A DNA stretch of 8,952 nt from Iamia sp052038315 (GTDB taxonomy: Bacteria > Actinomycetota > Acidimicrobiia > Acidimicrobiales > Iamiaceae): contig JBQGCF010000022.1 of the NCBI GenBank assembly GCA_052038315.1, positions 1 to 8,952 on the forward strand, in the 5' to 3' direction. This document shows, in pieces, positions 1 through 6,405 of this stretch. How positions within the stretch are numbered: position 1 is the stretch's first letter; each line of letters opens with the position of its first letter. Below the pieces are notes generated by a model. That model had not been told where the DNA came from. It did not search any database and saw only the letters and a list, made by a program, of their open reading frames with translations. Made by a program: the position numbers and the translations under genes.

Positions 1-426
1 TCGTCGGTGGCGAGCATGCAGGGCCGCAAGATCGCCGAGCACGCCCTCGGCCTCCACCGCGGCCCGCACCGCCACCTCGACTACGAGAAGGCGGCGTCGG
101 CCATCTTCACCGACCCCGAGATCGCCGACGTGGGCCTGGCCGAGGCCGATGCCTTCGCCAGCGGCCGCAAGGTCCGGGTCACCAAGGTGCCCTTCTCGGC
201 GTCGGCCAAGGCGCTGATCAACGACGACCCCCGGGGCTTCGTCAAGATCGTCTCCGACCCGGCCACCGGTGTGGTGCTGGGCGGCTCGATCGTCGGCCAG
301 CACGCGGCCGAGCTGATCTCGGTCCTCGCCCTCGCCGTCACCGCCGGGCTGCGGGTGACCGACATCGTCGAGAGCCTGCTCGTCCACCCCGCCCTGTCCG
401 AGTCGCTCGCCGACGCCGCGGACTGA
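1..426 (+). CDS. C-terminal part of a pyridine nucleotide-disulfide oxidoreductase (LpdA/dihydrolipoamide dehydrogenase-like), truncated by the window edge
   Basis: The reading frame is open from base 1, so the start lies upstream; 141 codons are visible, ending in TGA at 424-426. The visible part matches the dimerisation domain of FAD-dependent disulfide oxidoreductases. It opens with an S-V-A-S-M-Q-G-R segment like the end of the FAD domain, then has the F-T-D-P-E-I-A-x-V-G interface signature. It ends with H-P-A-L-S-E (His at 385-387, Glu at 400-402), where lipoamide dehydrogenases keep their His-Glu catalytic pair. Enzymes of this family pass electrons between NAD(P)H, FAD and a disulfide or quinone in the cytoplasm. 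The sequence resembles mycobacterial LpdA-type quinone reductases, but the redox Cys pair and nucleotide sites lie outside the window, so lipoamide dehydrogenase, LpdA and transhydrogenase cannot be separated. The next gene begins 13 bases downstream and is probably co-transcribed. Confidence 0.85.
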   Translation, partial: SSVASMQGRKIAEHALGLHRGPHRHLDYEKAASAIFTDPEIADVGLAEADAFASGRKVRVTKVPFSASAKALINDDPRGFVKIVSDPATGVVLGGSIVGQHAAELISVLALAVTAGLRVTDIVESLLVHPALSESLADAAD

Positions 427-432
427 GGAGGA
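426..432 (+). promoter_or_regulatory. Strong Shine-Dalgarno of the RDD protein gene
   Basis: AGGAGGA begins on the last base of the preceding TGA stop and ends 7 bases before GTG 440. It fixes that GTG as the start and indicates translation as a downstream operon gene. Confidence 0.8.
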
Positions 433-439
433 CCAGATC

Positions 440-982
440 GTGGAGATCGACGAGTGGCACCCGCCCACCCAGGACCCGATGCCGGTCGGGCCGCAGTCCT
501 TCCCCCGCACCGGGGTGAACTCGCTGGCGTCGCTGCGCGACCGGGGGATCGCCCGGATCCTCGACGCCCTGATCGTCGGCCTGCCGTACTCGGTGATCGC
601 CGGCGGCGTGATGCTGGTGCTCAACGGCGGCGACCCGACGGCGACCGACTCGATGGAGGGGTCGTCGGCCTCCGGCTACGTCGCCCTGGTGGCGCCGCTG
701 CTCGCCGTGGCCGTGCTCTACGAGACGATCGCCGTCGCCCTCTGGGGCCAGACCCTCGGCAAGCTCGCCCTCGGCATCCGGGTCGCCCGCCAGCTCAACG
801 GCCGCTGCCCACTGTGGTGGGAGGCGGCCCTGCGGATCGGGCTCCCGGCGGTCGTCGCCGTCATCCCGCTGCCCTTCGCCCTCGCCCTGTCGATGATCAT
901 CTTCACCACCGCCGGGTTCGACCCGATGCGGCGGAACCTGGCCGACCGCGCCGCCGGCACGGTGGTGGTGCGCGCTCGTTGA
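440..982 (+). CDS. RDD family integral membrane protein
   Basis: This 180-residue protein carries the RDD-family layout. An Arg-containing stretch (R35, R39) leads into a first membrane segment with D42 (about 39-62). A second segment lies at about 80-102 and is followed by the conserved G-Q-T-L-G-K-x-x-x-G-I-R-V block (103-115). A third segment spans about 130-156, and the terminal N-L-A-D-R-x-A-G-T motif includes D169. The first 38 residues are Pro-rich and likely cytoplasmic. The GTG start is chosen for its near-ideal Shine-Dalgarno; no signal peptide is seen. RDD proteins sit in the cytoplasmic membrane; some have been linked to ion transport, but most have no assigned role, and nothing here says more. 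It follows the oxidoreductase gene closely and lies 18 bases before prfB, so operon membership is likely. Confidence 0.85.
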   Translation: MEIDEWHPPTQDPMPVGPQSFPRTGVNSLASLRDRGIARILDALIVGLPYSVIAGGVMLVLNGGDPTATDSMEGSSASGYVALVAPLLAVAVLYETIAVALWGQTLGKLALGIRVARQLNGRCPLWWEAALRIGLPAVVAVIPLPFALALSMIIFTTAGFDPMRRNLADRAAGTVVVRAR

Positions 983-984
983 CG

Positions 985-990
985 TAGTTT
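985..990 (+). promoter_or_regulatory. Candidate -10 box of a leaderless prfB promoter
   Basis: TAGTTT lies 10 bases before the prfB ATG, and no Shine-Dalgarno sequence precedes that ATG. Transcription would start at or just before the codon. A TTGACG directly abuts the box and is too close to serve as its -35. This is inferred from the same arrangement at other genes in the window. Confidence 0.4.
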
Positions 991-1000
991 CGACGTCCTG

Positions 1001-2116
1001 ATGCGCGACTTCTCCGACGACCTCTCACGGCTCCGCACGTCCCTGGCCGAGGCCCACCAGTACCTGCGCGTCGACGACCTGCGGGACCAGCGGGCCGAGC
1101 TCGAGACCGAGGCCAGCCGGCCCGACCTGTGGGACGACGCCGAGCGGGCCCGGGCCGTCACCGGCGAGCTGGCGTCGCTGGTCGACGACATCGAGGCCTA
1201 CGAGGGGCTCGAGGCCGGCATCGAGGACGCCGAGACCCTGGCCGAGCTGGCCCGGGAGGAGAAGGACGAGAGCCTCGAGCCCGAGATCGAGGCGGCGATC
1301 GCCGAGCTGGCCGAGCGGTTCTCCCGGCTCGAGCTGCGCAGCCTCTTCACCGGCGAGCACGACGAGGCCGACGCCATCATCGAGGTCCAGGCCGGCGAGG
1401 GCGGGGCCGACGCCCAGGACTGGGCCAACATGCTGCTGCGGATGTACCTCCGCTGGGCCGAGAAGCGGGGCCTCGACACCGAGATCGAGGAGGTCTCGGA
1501 GGGCTCGGAGGCCGGCATCTCGTCGGCCACGGCCATGGTCAAGGGCCGCCACGCCTACGGCCTGCTCCGCTCGGAGCACGGCGTCCACCGGCTGGTGCGG
1601 ATGAGCCCGTTCAACGCCCAGGGCAAGCGCCAGACCGCCTTCGCCGCCCTCAAGGTCACGCCCTTCCTGGAGGACATCCCCGACGTCGTCATCGACGACA
1701 AGGAGCTGCGCATCGACGTGTACCGCTCGTCGGGCGCCGGCGGCCAGCACGTCAACGTGACCGACTCGGCGGTGCGCATCACCCACCTGCCCACCGGCAT
1801 CGTGGTGTCCTGCCAGAACGAGCGCAGCCAGCACCAGAACAAGGACCGGGCCATGCAGATCCTCAAGGCCAAGCTGGCCGAGGTGGCCCGGCTGGAGCGG
1901 GAGGCCGAGCTCGACGCCATCCGGGGCGTGCAGCACTCCGTCGGCTTCGGCAGCCAGATCCGCTCCTACGTGCTCCAGCCGTACCAGATGGTCAAGGACC
2001 TGCGCTCCGAGCACGAGACGGCGCAGGTCGACAACGTCCTCGACGGCGACGTCGACCCGTTCATGGAGGCCTACCTCCGGTGGCGGCGGGCCGAGGACCT
2101 GGGTGCCGCGGTTTGA
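1001..2116 (+). CDS. prfB: Peptide chain release factor 2 (RF2)
   Basis: The 371-residue protein is collinear with bacterial RF2. It has an N-terminal helical domain (about 1-110), then the recognition domain with the tripeptide S-P-F at 202-204 that reads UGA and UAA stops. The catalytic G-G-Q loop is at 247-249 and triggers peptidyl-tRNA hydrolysis in the ribosomal A site. The C-terminal part has the N-E-R-S-Q-H-Q-N-K motif typical of class I factors. SPF in place of the PxT of RF1 identifies it as RF2. The frame is continuous through the region where E. coli RF2 carries its in-frame UGA and +1 shift site, so that autoregulation is absent. The gene itself ends in TGA. ATG 1001 gives the expected N-terminus; GTG or CTG alternatives are not needed. 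It begins the prfB-ftsE-ftsX cluster. Confidence 0.97.
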   Translation: MRDFSDDLSRLRTSLAEAHQYLRVDDLRDQRAELETEASRPDLWDDAERARAVTGELASLVDDIEAYEGLEAGIEDAETLAELAREEKDESLEPEIEAAIAELAERFSRLELRSLFTGEHDEADAIIEVQAGEGGADAQDWANMLLRMYLRWAEKRGLDTEIEEVSEGSEAGISSATAMVKGRHAYGLLRSEHGVHRLVRMSPFNAQGKRQTAFAALKVTPFLEDIPDVVIDDKELRIDVYRSSGAGGQHVNVTDSAVRITHLPTGIVVSCQNERSQHQNKDRAMQILKAKLAEVARLEREAELDAIRGVQHSVGFGSQIRSYVLQPYQMVKDLRSEHETAQVDNVLDGDVDPFMEAYLRWRRAEDLGAAV

Positions 2117-2130
2117 GCGTCACGCGCCTG

Positions 2131-2136
2131 TAACGT
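2131..2136 (+). promoter_or_regulatory. Candidate -10 box of a leaderless ftsE promoter
   Basis: TAACGT lies 10 bases before the ftsE ATG, the same distance as at prfB, and no Shine-Dalgarno sequence is present. A TTGAGC over the prfB stop is only 12 bases upstream, too close for a normal -35. ftsE-ftsX may therefore have its own promoter as well as read-through from prfB. Confidence 0.4.
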
Positions 2137-2146
2137 CGATCGCCGG

Positions 2147-2824
<678 letters not shown>

Positions 2825-2830
2825 GTCGGC

Positions 2831-3727
2831 ATGGCTCTCAACGTCGGATACGTCGCCCGGGAGACCGGTCAGAACCTGGGGCGCAACCCCACCCTCACCA
2901 TCGCCTCGGTGGTGACGGTGGCCATCGCCCTCACCCTCGCCGGGGTCGCCCTCCTCGTCAGCGAGGGCGTCGACGGCGTGGCCGGCAAGTTCCGGGACGA
3001 CGTCGACATCATCATCTTCCTCGACCCCGAGGTGACCCAGGAGCAGGTCACCGCCCTCCAGCGGTCGCTCGACGACAACCCCGAGGTGCGGGAGGCGACC
3101 TACGTCGACCGCGAGGAGGCCTTCGCCGAGGCCCAGGAGCTGTTCGCCGACGAGCCCACCATGCGGGACCTGCTCCGGCCGGAGGACGTCCCCACCTCGT
3201 TCCGGGTCAAGCCGACCAACCCCGACTCCGACTCGGTGCAGGCCCTGCGCGGCGTGTTCGAGAACGAGGCCGGCGTCGAGCAGGTGCAGAGCGCCCAGGA
3301 CGCCATCCGGGCCATCCAGGAGCTGTCGAAGAAGCTCAACCTGGGTGTGTTCCTGGCCTCGGCGGTCAGCGCCGGCATCGCCATCCTGCTGATCTACAAC
3401 ACGATCCGGACGGCCATGTTCGCCCGCCGCCGCGAGATCGAGGTCATGAAGCTGGTCGGCGCCACCAACTGGTTCATCCGGGTGCCGTTCATCCTCGAGG
3501 GCATGATCCAGGCCCTGCTCGGCGGCATCCTCGCCATCGGCCTGCTGCTCGGCCTCAACTCGATCCTCTTCCAGGCCCTGGCCAAGGAGGAGTACCTCGA
3601 GCTGTTCCAGAACTTCGACTTCTCCATGGGCACGGTGATCGGCCAGTCGGTCCCCCTCGTCCTGGCCGGCGCCCTGATCGGCGCCGTCGGCTCCGGCTTC
3701 GCCGTCGGCCGCTTCTTGGACGTCTAG
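2831..3727 (+). CDS. ftsX: Cell division protein FtsX
   Basis: The 298-residue protein has FtsX topology. A cytoplasmic N-terminus leads to membrane segment 1 (about 21-44). A large extracytoplasmic domain (about 45-170) is rich in acidic residues and carries the D-V-D-I-I-I-F-L start. Membrane segments 2 (about 171-191), 3 (about 222-246) and 4 (about 267-292) follow. The cytoplasmic loop after segment 2 contains R-R-R-E-I-E-V-M-K-L-V-G-A-T-N-W-F-I-R (199-217), the conserved patch that contacts FtsE. FtsX relays ATP hydrolysis by FtsE through its outer loop to cell wall hydrolases, in actinobacteria typically of the NlpC/P60 RipC type, none of which is encoded here. The ATG lies 6 bases after the ftsE stop behind a weak AGG, so translation is probably coupled. 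No smpB follows. Confidence 0.95.
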   Translation: MALNVGYVARETGQNLGRNPTLTIASVVTVAIALTLAGVALLVSEGVDGVAGKFRDDVDIIIFLDPEVTQEQVTALQRSLDDNPEVREATYVDREEAFAEAQELFADEPTMRDLLRPEDVPTSFRVKPTNPDSDSVQALRGVFENEAGVEQVQSAQDAIRAIQELSKKLNLGVFLASAVSAGIAILLIYNTIRTAMFARRREIEVMKLVGATNWFIRVPFILEGMIQALLGGILAIGLLLGLNSILFQALAKEEYLELFQNFDFSMGTVIGQSVPLVLAGALIGAVGSGFAVGRFLDV

Positions 3728-3737
3728 GTCTCTCGTC

Positions 3738-3762
3738 AGGAAGCTCGCTGCGCTCGCTTCCT
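3738..3762 (+). terminator. Hairpin 10 bases after ftsX, possible terminator
   Basis: AGGAAGC (3738-3744) and GCTTCCT (3756-3762) form a perfect 7-bp stem around an 11-base loop. There is no T-run, which is common for actinobacterial terminators, so the call rests on position and stem only. Confidence 0.4.
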
Positions 3763-3792
3763 TCCTCGAACTGAAGGGCCTCGCTGCGCTCG
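3744..3792. repeat. Direct repeat of a 13-base motif CTCGCTGCGCTCG
   Basis: Identical copies lie at 3744-3756 and 3780-3792, starting 36 bases apart. The first copy fills the loop of the hairpin behind ftsX. Exact 13-mers this close in non-coding DNA suggest a repeated intergenic element; copy number elsewhere in the genome is unknown. Confidence 0.55.
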
Positions 3793-3842
3793 GGCTGTTG
3801 TCGACGGCCTTCGCCTCGTTCCTCGCCTCCGGCCGTCCCTCC

Positions 3843-3859
3843 CGGGGGGAGACCCCCCG
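3843..3859. terminator. G6/C6 hairpin, possible terminator
   Basis: CGGGGGG (3843-3849) and CCCCCCG (3853-3859) pair perfectly around the 3-base loop AGA. The stem is very stable and symmetric, so it could act on either strand; no T-run follows. A further C6 run at 3862-3867 offers a competing partner for the G6 tract. Confidence 0.4.
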
Positions 3860-3915
3860 TACCCCCCAGCGGCTGCGCCGGGCCTGGGCCATCCTCTGCC
3901 TTCGATCGCGCTCGC

Positions 3916-3937
3916 GGTCCGGCCTGGTGGCCGGATC
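3916..3937. terminator. Third hairpin in the ftsX downstream spacer
   Basis: The arms at 3916-3924 and 3929-3937 pair over 9 bp (8 Watson-Crick, 1 G-T) around the loop TGGT, with TCCGGCC/GGCCGGA as the core. It lies about 50 bases before the next promoter-like box, so it could insulate the downstream genes. A regulatory or repeat-element role is equally possible. Confidence 0.35.
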
Positions 3938-3986
3938 ACGTCGTCGGTGGGCGGGAACGTCTCTCGTGCGCTGCGGCCGGGCGTCG

Positions 3987-3992
3987 TAGCGT
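3987..3992 (+). promoter_or_regulatory. Candidate -10 box of a leaderless promoter for the DinB-like gene
   Basis: TAGCGT lies 7 bases before ATG 4000, placing transcription start at or beside the A of the start codon. It overlaps an in-frame GTG at 3991, which therefore is unlikely to be the true start. No Shine-Dalgarno sequence is present. Confidence 0.5.
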
Positions 3993-3999
3993 GCCGACG

Positions 4000-4563
4000 A
4001 TGGGTGACGAGATCGTGCCGGACGACAAGGACTGGACGTGGGTGCTGGAGCGGGACTGCCCGGAGTGCGGGTTCGTCGCGGCGAGCGTGGCGCCGGGCGA
4101 CGTCGCCCCGATCGTGCGAGCCAACGCGGCGACGTGGGTCGGGATCCTCGGGGCCGACGGGGTCACCGAGCGGCCCCGGCCCGATGTCTGGTCGCCGCTG
4201 GAGTACGGCTGCCACGTCCGTGACGTCTTCGCCCTGTTCGACGCTCGGCTCCACCTGATGCTCGACGCCGGGCCCGAGGGCGCCGCCTTCGCCAACTGGG
4301 ACCAGGACGCCACCGCCGTCGAGGAGCGCTACGGCGAGCAGGACCCGGCGATCGTCGCCGACGAGCTGGCCGCCGCCGCCGAGGTCCTCGCCGCCTCCTT
4401 CGCCGCCGTGACCCCGGACCAGCACGGGCAGGTCGGGCTGCGCAGCGACGGTTCCCGCTTCACGGTGACGACCTTCGCCCAGTACCTCGTCCACGACCCG
4501 CTCCACCACGTGTGGGACGTGACCGGGGCGTCGGCCGCCGCGCAGGTGCCCGCATCGTCGTAG
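4000..4563 (+). CDS. DinB / mycothiol-dependent maleylpyruvate isomerase-like protein
   Basis: The 187-residue protein looks like the DinB/MDMPI four-helix family. H72 sits in a W-S-P-L-E-Y-G-C-H-V-R-D-V-F helix, and H165 and H169 sit in H-D-P-L-H-H-V-W-D-V. Together they give the expected metal-binding His triad, with an HxxxH pair in the last helix. Other landmarks are F-A-N-W-D-Q-D-A-T-A (97-106) and R-S-D-G-S-x-F-T-V. Members act as thiol transferases or isomerases, often with mycothiol in actinobacteria; the substrate here is unknown. The N-terminus carries C-P-E-C-G-F (20-25), a vicinal cysteine pair outside the His triad that could bind metal or be redox-active. Start ATG 4000 is preferred over GTG 3991 because the latter overlaps the -10 box. 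The stop TAG is the first three bases of the next gene's -10 box. Confidence 0.8.
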   Translation: MGDEIVPDDKDWTWVLERDCPECGFVAASVAPGDVAPIVRANAATWVGILGADGVTERPRPDVWSPLEYGCHVRDVFALFDARLHLMLDAGPEGAAFANWDQDATAVEERYGEQDPAIVADELAAAAEVLAASFAAVTPDQHGQVGLRSDGSRFTVTTFAQYLVHDPLHHVWDVTGASAAAQVPASS

Positions 4564-4566
4564 GGT
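4561..4566 (+). promoter_or_regulatory. Candidate -10 box of a leaderless promoter for the SnoaL-like gene
   Basis: TAGGGT begins with the TAG stop codon of the preceding gene and lies 8 bases before ATG 4575. No Shine-Dalgarno sequence is present, which supports leaderless initiation and that ATG as the start. Confidence 0.5.
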
Positions 4567-4574
4567 CCGGCCCC

Positions 4575-5024
4575 ATGGCCGACGGACCCATCCACGATGT
4601 CATCGACCGCTGGCACGCCCACCTCCGGGGCGAGCTGCCGGGCGGTCTCGACGAGCTGCTGCACGACGACGTCGTCTTCTACTCGCCGATCGTCTTCACG
4701 CCCCAGGAGGGCAAGGCGATCACGACGATGTACCTGATGGCCGCCGGCCAGACCCTGCCGGGCGAGCGGCCCGAGGGTGCCGGCGTCGGGGAGGGGAGCG
4801 GGGGCTTCCGCTACACCAAGCACGTCCTCGACGGCGACACCGCGGTGCTCGAGTTCGAGACCACCGTCGAGGGCAAGCACGTCAACGGCGTCGACATCAT
4901 CCGCTGCGACGCCGACGGCAAGATCGTCGAGTTCCGCGTGATGATCCGCCCCCTCCAGGCCGTGAACCTCGTCCACGCCCAGATGAAGGCCACCCTGGAG
5001 AAGATGCAGGCCGGGTCGGCCTGA
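4575..5024 (+). CDS. SnoaL-like / NTF2-like family protein
   Basis: The 149-residue protein fits the cone-shaped alpha+beta NTF2/SnoaL fold. An N-terminal helix (about 5-20) is followed by L-L-H-D-D-V-V-F-Y-S-P (28-38), a second helix with E-G-K-A-I-T (45-50), a Gly-rich loop (62-77), and C-terminal strands including V-L-E-F-E-T (91-96), N-G-V-D-I-I (104-109) and the D-A-D-G-K-I-V-E-F-R-V-M-I-R-P-L segment (112-127). Such proteins are small hydrophobic-pocket enzymes (isomerases, cyclases, hydrolases) or binding domains; the ligand cannot be read from sequence. Start ATG 4575 is chosen over an in-frame upstream GTG (4512) that lies inside the preceding gene, because homology-like sequence begins here and a -10 box lies 8 bases upstream. 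It converges with the P450 gene, with 3 bases between the stop codons. Confidence 0.8.
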   Translation: MADGPIHDVIDRWHAHLRGELPGGLDELLHDDVVFYSPIVFTPQEGKAITTMYLMAAGQTLPGERPEGAGVGEGSGGFRYTKHVLDGDTAVLEFETTVEGKHVNGVDIIRCDADGKIVEFRVMIRPLQAVNLVHAQMKATLEKMQAGSA

Positions 5025-5034
5025 CGATCAGGCC
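5018..5034. terminator. Bidirectional hairpin built from the two convergent stop codons
   Basis: GGCCTGA (5018-5024) and TCAGGCC (5028-5034) form a perfect 7-bp stem with a 3-base loop. The TGA stop of the SnoaL-like gene is in one arm and the TGA stop of the P450 gene, on the other strand, is in the other arm. Position suggests a shared terminator; no T-run is seen on either side. Confidence 0.5.
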
Positions 5035-6296
5035 TCGGGGCCGAGGGTCACGGGGAGGGCCTTGACGCCGCGCAGGACGATGCGGCCGTTCCACTCGATC
5101 TCGTCGGTGGCCAGCTCGGCCGACGGGAAGCGGCGGAGGACCCGGGGGATGGTGGTGCGGCCCTCCAGCCGGGCCAGCGCCGCGCCCAGGCAGTGGTGCA
5201 CCCCGCTGCCGAAGCTGATGTGGTGGTGGGCGTCGGCCCGGGTGACGTCGAGCTGCTCGGCGGTGGGGCCGAACTTGGCCGGGTCGCGGTTGGCGGCGCC
5301 CAGGCCGGTCATGACGATCTCGCCGACCTCGACGGTCTGACCGGCCACCTCGAAGGGCTCGATGGCGATGCGGCGGGAGAACTGGACCGGCGAGTCGTAG
5401 CGGAGCAGCTCCTCGAGGGCGCCGGCGTCGAGCGACGGATCGGATCGGAGCACGGCGGCCTGGTCCGGGTGGCGGAGCAGGGCGAGGAGGCCGTTGCCGA
5501 TCAGGTTGACGGTCGTCTCGTGGCCGGCGAGGTAGAGCAGGGTGACGTTGTCCCGCAGCTCCTCGTCGCTGAGCGTCGCCCCCTCCTCCTCGGCCAGCAC
5601 CAGCGCCGACAGGAGGTCGTCGGACAGGTGGTCCCGCTTCCAGCGGATCGCCTCGGCGACGAGCCCGAACAGCTGCTCGCCGGCCTCGGCGATCTCGTCG
5701 GCGTTGACGGCGGCCAGCACCGGGTCGAGCGACTGGGTGACCGTCTGCGAGAGCCCCCGCAGCACGTCGGCCTCGACCGAGTCGGGCATGCCCAGCATCT
5801 CGTGGATGACCTGGAACGGCAGCGGGAAGGCCAGCGTCTCGATCAGGTCGACCGAGCCGGCGTCGGCCGAGACCGCGGCCGCCGCGGCCAGCCGCTGGTC
5901 GGCCACCTCGGCCACCCGCGCCTCGAGCCGGGCGACCGTGCGGGGCGTGAAGGCCTTCGACACCAGCTTGCGGATGCGGGTGTGGTCGGGCGGGTCGGTG
6001 CTGAGGATCGACTTGCTGCGGCGCCCGCCCCGCTCCTCGAAGGCGGCCTGCAGCTCCTCCCGCCGGATCATGGTGGAGTTGCGCTCGTCGACCGACGTGC
6101 CCGGCAGCCGCAGGACCTTGTGGCAGTCCTCCCAGCGGGACAGGAACCACAGCCCGAGGGGTGAGTGGTGGACGGGATCGGTCTCCCGCAGCTGCCGGTA
6201 CTGCTGGTAGGGGTCGTCGAAGAAGCCGGGGACGAAGGGGTTGAGCCCCGTCGCCAGCGGCTCCCCCTCGGTGACGCGGTCGGCGGTCTGCTCCAT
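5028..6296 (-). CDS. Cytochrome P450 (class I, CYP107-like)
   Basis: The 422-residue soluble P450 has all core signatures: I-helix A-G-H-E-T-T (257-262) for oxygen activation, the K-helix E-x-x-R (E296, R299), and the haem loop F-G-S-G-V-H-H-C-L-G (362-371) with thiolate ligand C369. The C-helix region has D-P-P-D-H-T-R-I-R-K (101-110). No membrane anchor is present, as is usual for bacterial P450s that take electrons from a ferredoxin and its reductase; neither is encoded here. The sequence style suggests the CYP107 group; the I-helix reads AGHETT and does not look like CYP125. The substrate is unknown. Start ATG 6296 is preferred over upstream in-frame ATGs because a TACTGT -10 box lies 6 bases before it. 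It diverges from the thiolase-like/DUF35 pair, suggesting a shared pathway and control. Confidence 0.93.
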   Translation of the reverse strand: MEQTADRVTEGEPLATGLNPFVPGFFDDPYQQYRQLRETDPVHHSPLGLWFLSRWEDCHKVLRLPGTSVDERNSTMIRREELQAAFEERGGRRSKSILSTDPPDHTRIRKLVSKAFTPRTVARLEARVAEVADQRLAAAAAVSADAGSVDLIETLAFPLPFQVIHEMLGMPDSVEADVLRGLSQTVTQSLDPVLAAVNADEIAEAGEQLFGLVAEAIRWKRDHLSDDLLSALVLAEEEGATLSDEELRDNVTLLYLAGHETTVNLIGNGLLALLRHPDQAAVLRSDPSLDAGALEELLRYDSPVQFSRRIAIEPFEVAGQTVEVGEIVMTGLGAANRDPAKFGPTAEQLDVTRADAHHHISFGSGVHHCLGAALARLEGRTTIPRVLRRFPSAELATDEIEWNGRIVLRGVKALPVTLGPEA

Positions 6297-6301
6297 GTGG
6301 T

Positions 6302-6316
6302 GACAGTACGCCTGTC
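6302..6316. promoter_or_regulatory. Small dyad over the P450 -10 box
   Basis: GACAG (6302-6306) and CTGTC (6312-6316) are inverted around 5 bases and cover the P450 -10 box. The location suits a repressor site, but 5-bp arms can occur by chance. Confidence 0.3.
6303..6308 (-). promoter_or_regulatory. Candidate -10 box of a leaderless P450 promoter
   Basis: On the - strand this reads TACTGT, followed by 6 bases and the P450 ATG, so transcription would start at the start codon. No clear -35 hexamer is found at 16-18 bases, which is compatible with an activator-dependent or weak promoter. Confidence 0.5.
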
Positions 6317-6317
6317 G

Positions 6318-6329
6318 GCAAGAACTTGC
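6318..6329. promoter_or_regulatory. GCAAG-AA-CTTGC dyad upstream of the P450 -10 box, KstR2-like core
   Basis: Arms GCAAG (6318-6322) and CTTGC (6325-6329) flank AA. The core CAAGnnCTTG equals the core of the site I recall for KstR2, the TetR-family repressor of steroid ring degradation in mycobacteria; the outer A and T of that consensus do not match. It lies in the -10/-35 spacer region of the P450 promoter, a typical operator position. Confidence 0.4.
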
Positions 6330-6352
6330 ACGCACCATGCAGAGATGCGCCC

Positions 6353-6403
6353 CGTTCCGTGTGCGAAAACACGCCGCAGCCGCACGACCTCGCACACAGA
6401 ACG
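6353..6403. promoter_or_regulatory. 14-bp inverted repeat (13/14) in the divergent promoter region
   Basis: The left arm CGTTCCGTGTGCGA (6353-6366) and the right arm TCGCACACAGAACG (6390-6403) are reverse complements except at one position, separated by 23 bases. The right arm ends two bases before the -35 box of the thiolase-like gene. The arm centres are 37 bp apart, so two regulator dimers or a looping contact are possible. The left arm can also form a local stem with ACACG at 6369-6373. If both genes are leaderless the element is not transcribed, so it would act as DNA. Confidence 0.5.
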
Positions 6404-6405
6404 AG

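Larger units (their letters stand above)
3728..3986. other. Gene-free spacer behind ftsX containing hairpins and a repeated motif
   Basis: No convincing gene is seen on either strand. Reading frames crossing this stretch lack family signatures and have atypical composition. It holds three hairpins (3738-3762, 3843-3859, 3916-3937), a 13-base direct repeat, homopolymer-like G6 and C6 runs, and repeated CTCG/CGCC-rich words. This resembles an intergenic repeat element or a cluster of terminators and not a decayed gene, although short decayed remnants cannot be excluded. Confidence 0.6.

Noticed and set aside
979..984. TTGACG as a -35 box for prfB
   Set aside because: It directly touches the TAGTTT -10 candidate, with no spacer, so it cannot form a promoter pair with it.
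1025..2014. 329-residue open frame on the - strand opposite prfB
   Set aside because: Mirror-image composition of the prfB codons and no recognisable domain; prfB is unambiguous.
3798..3989. 63-residue open frame in the spacer behind ftsX
   Set aside because: Ser/Arg-rich translation of the repeat and hairpin region with no ribosome site and no family resemblance.
6297..6395. N-terminal extension of the P450 to an upstream ATG
   Set aside because: The added Cys/Arg-rich residues are not P450-like and would be encoded across the -10 box and dyads; ATG 6296 follows the promoter directly.
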